This document shows positions 57,586 through 64,000 of a DNA stretch of 64,000 bases, in pieces. The number at the start of each line of letters is the position of its first letter. Positions within the stretch are counted from its first letter, which is position 1. The translations under genes and the position numbers were made by a program. The notes under the pieces are model-generated. The model saw nothing but the letters and a program-made list of their open reading frames with translations, ran no database searches and was not told the origin of the DNA. This stretch comes from Liolophura sinensis (taxonomy: Eukaryota; Mollusca; Polyplacophora; Chitonida; Chitonidae), in the NCBI RefSeq assembly GCF_032854445.1, contig NW_027018095.1:1-64000 (forward strand). Direction: 5' to 3'.

Positions 57586-58449
57586 CAAATACTGCAAGGA
57601 CAAGGGTGTCTTGGGAATATTTTTTAAAATGGATCCACTCTTTGATAGACTAACTAGATGACTAGAGACAGGCGGCCTTCGACGTAGGTAAGAGTGCGCA
57701 AAGGCGTCTGTAAACTTATTGTCACAAATGCAGAGGAAGATAACCTTTTTATGATAGAGAGAAGACAGCAAACATGGCGGATAAAAAGTCGAAGTGATAA
57801 AGGGTGTTCCTTATGCGGTATGGTCTTAACACAACTTGCCTGAGCAAGCATGACTGCCACACTAAATGTCTGGCTCAAGCCTGTCACACTGTAAACATAC
57901 CGACAGCTAAGTGTTACAGCAGTGTGCACATATACATACTTGCATGAACAACTTTGCATACAGTATACATGTAATCGTTACGTCCGGGTATTTGTATAAG
58001 ATAGAGCGAGGGCAGTCTAACATTACGACTCTGTAAAGTCGCTCAGTCCTGACCTACATGTAGTACAGTAACGCCCGATCAACAAGCAAAGACTGACTCA
58101 TTATAACACTGGCATGATAATACGGTAGCCCAGAAGGGGAAATCCGTTAAACTGCCGAATGATGTAACTGTAATGGTTGAAGGATTACATCACGTGAATC
58201 ACACAAGGATGCGAACTCGGGTCTCTGCAGAAGAAATGCAGCGCCCTAGCAACTGGAGCTAAACGGAAATTCCCGCTAGTTACTACTATTATAAGCACTG
58301 GAAAACTGCTTCCTTTACATAACCTTATCAAACGGGAGTTCGGGTGAACACAATATACGCCCCATCAAATGCATTTGTTTGAAATGTATAAAATAACACA
58401 AGCAGCATTTTGGTGAGTATAACTCCTGAGGGGAATCTTCATCGCAAGT
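57586..58449. other. No gene seen
   Basis: About 860 bp without a recognised exon. It may be intron of the ankyrin gene. Confidence 0.4.
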
Positions 58450-59100
58450 GGACAAAGGTGTCCACCTAAAATCAAACCTTATGCAGAAACAGTTGGAGAA
58501 TCAGATCTATTTATATAGTATTATGTAATGAAAATAACTATCCAGTTACCATGGCAACAGCCTGTAGTGCAACTGATGAGTTTTAATACACAAGTATCAA
58601 TTGTTCGGCATTTTATTTAGCCATCATCAGGAGAGATTCTCCTAATGATGGCTAAATAAAATGCCGAAATATTGAGTCACAATCTCGCCTGATGATGGCT
58701 AAATAAAATGCCGAAATAATGAGTCACAATGAAGTCTTTTTTCGAAGTTACACTACTCGTGTATGACAACATCGATAATGGACCAATGTGAGTCGCGACA
58801 CTTCGTCATCTGTGTATGTATATATTCACCAAAAGTTTAAACCCTATGTGGAAAACTGTTGGAGTTATAGCCCGGACACGAAATCATATCTATCTACATA
58901 GTACATATAAGGAAAATGGTAACTTGGTTACCATGACATCCGCGAAAATGGACAAGTGTGAATCGCGACACATAGTCATCTCTGTATCTATCTATCCACC
59001 AAAATTTAAAACTCTGTGTGGAAAACTGTTGGAGCTATAGCCCGGACACAAAATCATATGAAAAAAACAAAATCTTTTTGAGTCGCGACACATCATCATC
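58450..59100. repeat. Diverged tandem repeat, about 170 bp unit, with embedded hairpin
   Basis: Two clear units, AGTCGCGACA at 58791 and AATCGCGACA at 58961 (170 apart), share GTGGAAAACTGTTGGAG, ATAGCCCGGACAC and GGTTACCATGRCA. An older, poorer unit lies at about 58450-58560. A partial unit begins at 59080. Confidence 0.75.
58604..58668. repeat. 30-bp-arm hairpin
   Basis: Left arm 58604-58633 and right arm 58639-58668 pair at 29 of 30 positions around a 5-nt loop (AGATT). The right-arm motif is repeated directly 47 bp downstream (58689-58715) as CTGATGATGGCTAAATAAAA then TGCCGAAA. Confidence 0.93.
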
Positions 59101-60288
59101 AGACGGACAAAATCGCTATAGCATAACACTCTTCGCCTAATGGCGGGGCGTATAAAATATTTTTTACTTCGGTAGTCAAATCCAAACACTTATACATTTG
59201 TATAATTATGTAGCACATACACCCCACGATTCTTGATTATATATAATCAGTAAATTAGGAAAAACCGACTTTTGTAAAAGAATGTAAATGTCTTTGTGTC
59301 AAACTTTCCCTGAGTTCACACTTAACGACATGAGCAGCAGATATTGCAAGAAAGACCACAGGAGAGCTATATGACTCTCTTGGTCATATTCTCTCTTTGT
59401 TTGTAGTAGTATACACACTATAGGTTCTGGCGCACCCTCCCCTTGGGGCCCTCCCCAGAACAAATAGAGGCCTCCCCCTTGGGTGCCTCCCCAGCCAAGG
59501 CGTACAGGCTTATTTACAAGCCTAGCCTACATACACACATTGATATGAGGCGACCTAGTTGGCATTTAACAGATAAGGCGTATAGCCTATATGTAGGCCG
59601 GATGTGTTGCACAACAGGGTGATTCAGCTGATTTTCTCCCCAGGATAGGGCTTAAACTACGGGTTTTTATGAAAAATAAATGTCACAGGCTTTTAGCGTG
59701 TCTTGTTTGATAAGATCCAGTATTTTTAAGGAGGATTGGAGATACTTTGCTTATGCGGAAAAGTCCTTTAAACTTAGCCCATGTTTTGTGGGTCGTGGGA
59801 TATAGCTCAGTCGTCTGACAGAGGTGGCAAAGGCGCTGTATTTAAGGGGTGTATTCATATACTGCGTATATAAGGGGATGTTTGCTAGCTCAAATCCGGA
59901 TTTGGTCTCCTGTATATGTAGTATATGAATACATTACCTGCATATGGCGCCGGGTCCTACGCACTTCTAAGGAATCTCTGCAACTTTCGACAGTTTCGGA
60001 GGCAGAGAGCCCTTACCAAGGGGTGTTGTAGATGGCCCAATGGTGGTGGGATGTGTCAGCGTCAATTAACCCCCCTAACGGTGGGTCGCTAGCGCAAAAA
60101 ATCCGGAGCCCGCCGTTAGGGTGGTGATTAATTGGTAACAGGTTGAGCTATAAACCAGGCCTTTTGCTTTTTTGGACCATGGGTTCGAGCCCCACAATGG
60201 GCAGATTTTTTCCCCCGGGGCAGTCGAGACATAGCATGGGGGTTTCCCTGGTTCCAAACAAGTTCCCCCTGGGCACCTCCCAAGAAAA
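59101..60288. other. GC-richer spacer with two inverted repeats and a tRNA-like patch
   Basis: No gene. A perfect 14-bp inverted repeat TGTATTCATATACT / AGTATATGAATACA lies at 59850-59863 and 59920-59933. A second hairpin, around CCCTAACGG, lies at 60064-60085 and 60109-60133. At about 60136-60212 a GGTTCGAGCCCC B-box-like motif follows a possible anticodon arm, but a full cloverleaf is not convincing. Confidence 0.55.
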
Positions 60289-61008
60289 TCATTCGGAAAG
60301 GGCGTTTTTCAGCTCTTGTGGAGCTAGTTTTCGGCCGCGATCTATAAGCTGTTTTTTCGTGCTTTCATCGATCTCTACGGCGTTGAATGCCTTACGAGAC
60401 TTAAGGCGTATCTCCTGCTTCAGACCAGAGTAGTTCTTGAGATCCTGAACTACTTGCTTGACCTCTAGGTCCGAAATAACACCATCAGATAATGCCGTAG
60501 ATAGCTCCGCACGGATGCTGTTAAGTTTGGCCTCAGCCAACAGCCGTATATCGTTATGTTTCTCGGCCTTTGCGTGAAGTCGGCGGCTAACGAATTTTCC
60601 GGCGATATTTAAGACACCGCAAGCTAGTCCGCAGCTTCCATGGCCAAGACAGCAGGGGTTGCATTTATTGTTGTGAGTAGCCCCACGCCTGCAACCTTAA
60701 GGCCAAAACCGGCCGTGAGCATGGCCGAATCAAGGGCTTCGGTGGCCAGGACACCACGCCGGTACTTTTTGTAAAAGGCCCGGTGGAGATCTCGCTCAGA
60801 TTCAAGCTGCCTCTGTATTTCGCTGATATACTGCAGGCGATGGGCGTGCGCCATGCTCTCCGGCGGCGCGGCCGGGGCCAAGGGGTTTTCAACCATAATC
60901 GTCGGCGCGGTCGGGGCCAATGGGTGGTCGGTCATCCGTAATCGTTGGCGCCGCGCCCTCCGGCGGCAAGGGGTTTTCATCCAAGATCGTCGGGTGCAGT
61001 CGTCCCAT
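60289..61008 (-). pseudogene. Unrecognised helical protein with two hydrophobic segments (frameshifted)
   Basis: Start ATG at 61008 (MGRLHPTILDENPLPPEG). A Pro/Ala-rich N-terminus repeats an APTI..ENPLAP theme and shifts frame near 60920. MAHAHRLQYISEIQRQLESE (ATG at about 60855) begins a helical region. Two hydrophobic stretches follow: TAGFGLKVAGVGLLTTI, and CGLACGVLNIAGKFVS after a frameshift near 60630. The C-terminal third is amphipathic helix: AEKHNDIRLLAEAKLNSIRA and ISDLEVKQVVQDLKN, ending ALSE at 60289. I recall similar uncharacterised ORFs in invertebrate genomes but cannot name the family. It lies directly downstream of, and on the same strand as, the next entry. Confidence 0.6.
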
Positions 61009-61018
61009 ATTGTCCGTC

Positions 61019-61795
61019 CTACGAATCAGTAACGTCGGTCAGCTCTAAATTGTCGTCGGGATTACTAACACGAAAGCGGTGAAGGCCTATGCCGCAGTCT
61101 AAACAGATTTCATCTAGATTTAAAATGCCCCCTGTGACGACTCGTTTATCCTCAAGAGAGCTCCGGATGACTGGGTCGCCCTGGGCCGGTAATTTGATCA
61201 TAAGTCTGAGATCCTTTCCATTGTGCTCTACAGGCCACCTTTTTTTCAAACCGGTAATCAAGGTGCAACGGCGACTGCCCGCGCCAAGTATGAGGTCGAA
61301 GATATGTTTAGTGGTAGTGTGGCCTTAAAATCGGTTTGCGCAGTAAGACGTACGGTCTGTTCCCCCAGCCCCGACATTAGTACGAAGCGGCCTCTTCTGT
61401 CCGAATCTAAATAACAGCTGCCAGTTGGTACGTACGACACGAAATAAGTTCCGGACTTGAAAACTTTTTTCACATCGATCACGGTGGCCTGGACTGACAT
61501 CGGGGTCACCTTCACATCTATCAACCAATCGGGGTCGTGAGCTCTGGTAAGAACAAAGCGGTCTTCAAGGCGAATTAATGAGAGTTTTTGTTCTTCAATC
61601 ACCTCAGACGGCGACCTGCGCTCTTGCTTTACAGAGGATGAGACAAACGAGGTTCTGCTTGCACCCGTGGCAAACGTGGCAGGTTCTGCTTGACCCCCCC
61701 CCTATCTTTTTGCGGTTGTACTTGCCACTTTGAAACTGGAAGGCGTAGATTTTACCTTCCTGGCCTTGAAGTTCGAACTCCGACACATCTGCCAA
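61019..61795 (-). pseudogene. Unrecognised protein, upstream partner of the helical protein (frameshifted)
   Basis: The trace reads DVSEFELQGQEGKIYAFQFQ from about 61795 with no in-frame ATG, so the 5' end is lost or altered. A nine-G run on the minus strand (61694-61702) shifts frame into a stretch containing VIEEQKLSLIRLEDRFVL, DWLIDVKVTPMSVQATVIDV and GTYFVSYVPTGSCYLDS (to about 61290). A second shift leads to WPVEHNGKDLRLMIKLPAQG and LDEICLDCGIGLHRFRV, ending DVTDS at 61019. The region looks mostly beta-strand with a small Cys pair. Function unknown; composition is GC-richer than the surroundings. Confidence 0.55.
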
Positions 61796-61907
61796 GTCGC
61801 TTCAAGACAGGCACGCAGACCTGGGACCGGCTGCGTCCATCATACTCATTGTATTTCTAGGGTAGCACTGAGGTACCCTACATTCATATACTTGCCGTCT
61901 TTGTCTA
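61796..61907. other. Short spacer
   Basis: About 110 bp between the minus-strand cassette and the LINE leader. It would include any promoter of the cassette; no TATA motif is obvious. Confidence 0.4.
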
Positions 61908-62520
61908 AACCCCTGTGGGGTTTCCGGGGTGATAAGAATAGGACCTCAGCCCTCTACGCAAGCTTGTCGTAAAAGTCGACTAACCTAGATCTCTCCTGTG
62001 TGAGCCCGGTGAATATAATAGGCTCACATCTTCTCGGTTGTGTGAGAGGCAACCGGGGAGCGACCTGTTTGCCGTGGGTTACGACCCGTAATCTACGAGG
62101 ACGGGATCCTGGTGGCTGAGGGCGGGTTGGTCTTGCGAGATCCTCACGCCCAACACGTCACTTTGGCCCTTACTTGGAGAGAGACGGGAGGTCGGACTGG
62201 CCCGGTCCGATCAATCGGCTTGGTCACGTCTTGCCTCTGTTTGGTCCTAAAACATTTCTCAATAACATCACTCATTTAGAGAATAACGGTTTCCTTCCAA
62301 GTTTTGAGGCGGTGGCTCATGGGTCAATCGAGTAGTATGTGTCTGATGTGTGACCTTATTTAATTAATGGGGTTTGCTCATTAGGGACATCTATTCGAGT
62401 ATACCTCATGTGGAGTCCTTGGTGTGTGTCCTGCTGGGTATCCCCAGGTTCATACATCGCCCTTGTTGGCACTCCGTGGTGGGTGGGGAACACATGGGGT
62501 GAATCTTTTTGATATATATT
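61908..62520 (+). promoter_or_regulatory. LINE-B 5' leader (copy 4)
   Basis: Same order of elements as at 22152: GTGAGCC/GGCTCAC and CGGTTG/CAACCG stems intact. The first stem is weakened (CTCTACG and CCTAGAT). About 35 bases near 62335-62390 are not in copy 3. Confidence 0.65.
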
Positions 62521-63675
62521 ATGTCTTCTTTAAATTTGTCGCAAAACGTTTCCAATACATCTGTTAGATCTTCTGCTGGAATGACTTCGAGTACCGACAA
62601 AAAGAGGAAGTTGGAGGTTTTGTCGGACTCGCTTGATAAATGTAATGTGTCGGACAGTTGGCCGGCTTTTATTGTTCTTTCAACTAAGAATGAACAGAAA
62701 CCAGCCTCCAAAATCCATCCCTTTCTTTTGCAAAGGGCTCTCCAGGGAGTCGCTGGAACCTTACAAAAATGTGAAAAAGCTAAGGTCCGGAGACATTCTC
62801 ATTGAATGTCTCCGCCAACAACAATCCATCAATTTACTATCGTTAAAAAAAATTTCGGACATACCTGTGTTTTCATCACCTCACAATTCCCTGAACAGCT
62901 GTCAGGGAATAATTCGTGACCGGGATCAAGATATTTTGGAACTTTCAGAAGAGGAAATCTGCAGTGAACTGAAGTCGCAAGGTGTTAGCAGAGTAAAGCG
63001 CTTCACTATGAAGAAATCAAGTAATATCCTGAAACTAAATGCATACCTGTTAACTTTTAATCGTACTTCTATTCCATCATATATCTACATTGGCCCGTAT
63101 AGAGTTAGTGTAGACTTATACATCCCTAACCCAACACGTTGTTTTACGTGCCAGAAATTTGGTCATGGCAAGGGCCAAAGTAAAAACAAACTTGTTTGTT
63201 TTCGATGAGGCAGTGAAGGTCATGAGGGTTTCGACTGCAGCAACACAGTTAAGTGTTGCAATTGCAGTGGAGATCACATGACCTCCTCTAGGGACTGTCC
63301 ACTTTTCGTCAAAGAAAAACAAATAATCACTTTAAAAACTAAAAACAATATATCGTATCAGGAGGCCCGGAAACTAGTCTCGCCTCCTAATACTTCATTG
63401 CAGACTTCATTTGCCAATGCGGTCAAGCGAGTAGCATCTGTTGCTACTCAAACATCAATGATTTGGCCCATTGCAAACCAGAAACCTTCTCCTGTTTCTG
63501 TTGAACCTACTGTTCGACCTGCTTTCAATACTTCCTCAACACAAACTACCTCAATACAACAAATAGAATCAGCGAATAATACTGACCGACCCGATAACCC
63601 CAAACTTAATCAACGTAGAAACAAAAATATCTCCCAAAATGAACCTCCAAATAATAACAATAAGACCAACCAAGT
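61908..63675 (+). mobile_element. LINE-B copy 4, 3' truncated in ORF1
   Basis: Starts with the LINE-B leader (CCCTGTGGGGTTTCCGGGG). It carries ORF1 up to about two thirds of its length and then changes abruptly to unrelated sequence at about 63675. No 3' tail is visible, so the break is a deletion or rearrangement and not normal LINE truncation, which removes 5' ends. Confidence 0.88.
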
Positions 63676-63679
63676 TTGA
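62521..63679 (+). pseudogene. LINE-B ORF1 (copy 4), frameshift and stop
   Basis: ATG at 62521 (MSSLNLSQNVSNTSV), KKRKL patch near residue 25. One extra base near 62765 shifts the frame into 62633-63208. A TGA replaces the first Cys pair partner of knuckle 2 (CFR then stop; CFRC in the copy at 23430). Reading continues to NKTNQV at 63679. Knuckle 1 has lost its last Cys (GQSKN for GQCQN). Knuckle 3 (CCNCSGDHMTSSRDC) is complete here but missing from the copy at 22755. Confidence 0.88.
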
Positions 63680-63831
63680 TCAATTTCTGTGGATCTTGAC
63701 GAGCAATCTCAGTTCAGTGGACAAACTTGTGGCCGCCATACTTGGTGACAGTCTTTAGATGGCATACAATCTTCAGTGAGGCTCTCTACGGGCTTTCTCG
63801 CGTAGCTTGCAATAACCGGAATATACTACAT

Positions 63832-64000
63832 ATGGCTGATACTGCTACGTGTTCGGCTGAAATTGACAATGACTCCAATACTGACTCCAATTCTGTGGAT
63901 GTTCAGGCCGATTATCGTTCCCAGCCTATAATTAACGAGCTACTATGCTACTTGTCGGATAAGCTGGATGTCTTACCAATTGACACGCTGGTGAAGTTAT
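63832..64000 (+). CDS. N-terminus of an ORF leaving the window (possible LINE ORF1)
   Basis: ATG at 63832 opens 56 codons to the window edge with no stop: MADTATCSAEIDNDSNTDSN, then INELLCYLSDKLDVLPIDTL and VKL. The latter block resembles the start of small ORF1-type proteins found with CR1/L2-like retroelements in invertebrates (a short helical segment, then a polar region). A host gene is possible. Incomplete at the 3' end. Confidence 0.4.
   Translation, partial: MADTATCSAEIDNDSNTDSNSVDVQADYRSQPIINELLCYLSDKLDVLPIDTLVKL

Noticed and set aside
60136-60212. A tRNA gene
   Set aside because: A B-box-like GGTTCGAGCCCC is present, but acceptor and D arms do not pair convincingly and no A box is in place.

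Overview
The window looks like repeat-rich, non-coding nuclear DNA from a marine invertebrate, most likely a lophotrochozoan and probably a mollusc. This rests on its content: I/Nimb-type LINEs with (ATTC)n tails, a Gypsy lineage with integrase upstream of RNase H, tRNA-headed SINEs with AATA or CTCA tails, many minisatellites, and one spliced ankyrin-type exon. There are no bacterial-style operons. Almost all coding material belongs to mobile elements, and almost all of it is broken.

Left part (1-13.6 kb): a decayed LINE (A) runs into the 5' end of a second LINE (B type). That copy stops at a 2.1 kb CA-rich minisatellite. A separate 5'-truncated LINE copy follows with its own 12-bp target-site duplication (8956-11735), then another LINE relic.

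Middle (13.2-30.7 kb): two arms of a roughly 2 kb inverted duplication (13.2-15.6 and 28.5-30.7 kb) enclose a Gmr1-like LTR retrotransposon (15961-21573) and a nearly complete LINE (22152-28058, 13-bp target duplication). Each arm carries SINEs that the other lacks, and one arm has a minisatellite grown from a unit that is single in the other.

Right of this (33-47 kb): a minus-strand CR1/L2-type LINE relic with a 2A-like motif, two SINE copies, and a run of tandem arrays (units about 57, 56, 40, 36 and 40 bp). A second, minus-strand SCAN-gag LTR element (39683-42165, 4-bp CCAG duplication) sits inside the 40-bp array. The stretch 47-56.7 kb is mostly unremarkable, with scattered SINEs.

Right end (56.8-64 kb): the first coding exon of an ankyrin-repeat gene, a hairpin with hammerhead-like motifs, a frameshifted two-gene cassette on the minus strand that I do not recognise (60289-61795), another LINE-B copy (61908-63675), and the start of an ORF that leaves the window.

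The main biological themes are LINE/SINE partnership and the unusual LTR elements. The LINE and both SINE families end in the same 6-bp stem, 23-24 nt loop and short tail, with compensatory changes in the stem. That fits SINEs using the LINE reverse transcriptase. The LTR element has the order Gag(SCAN-like)-protease-integrase-RNase H, with the reverse transcriptase core missing. All functional calls come from reading the sequence; no database search was run.
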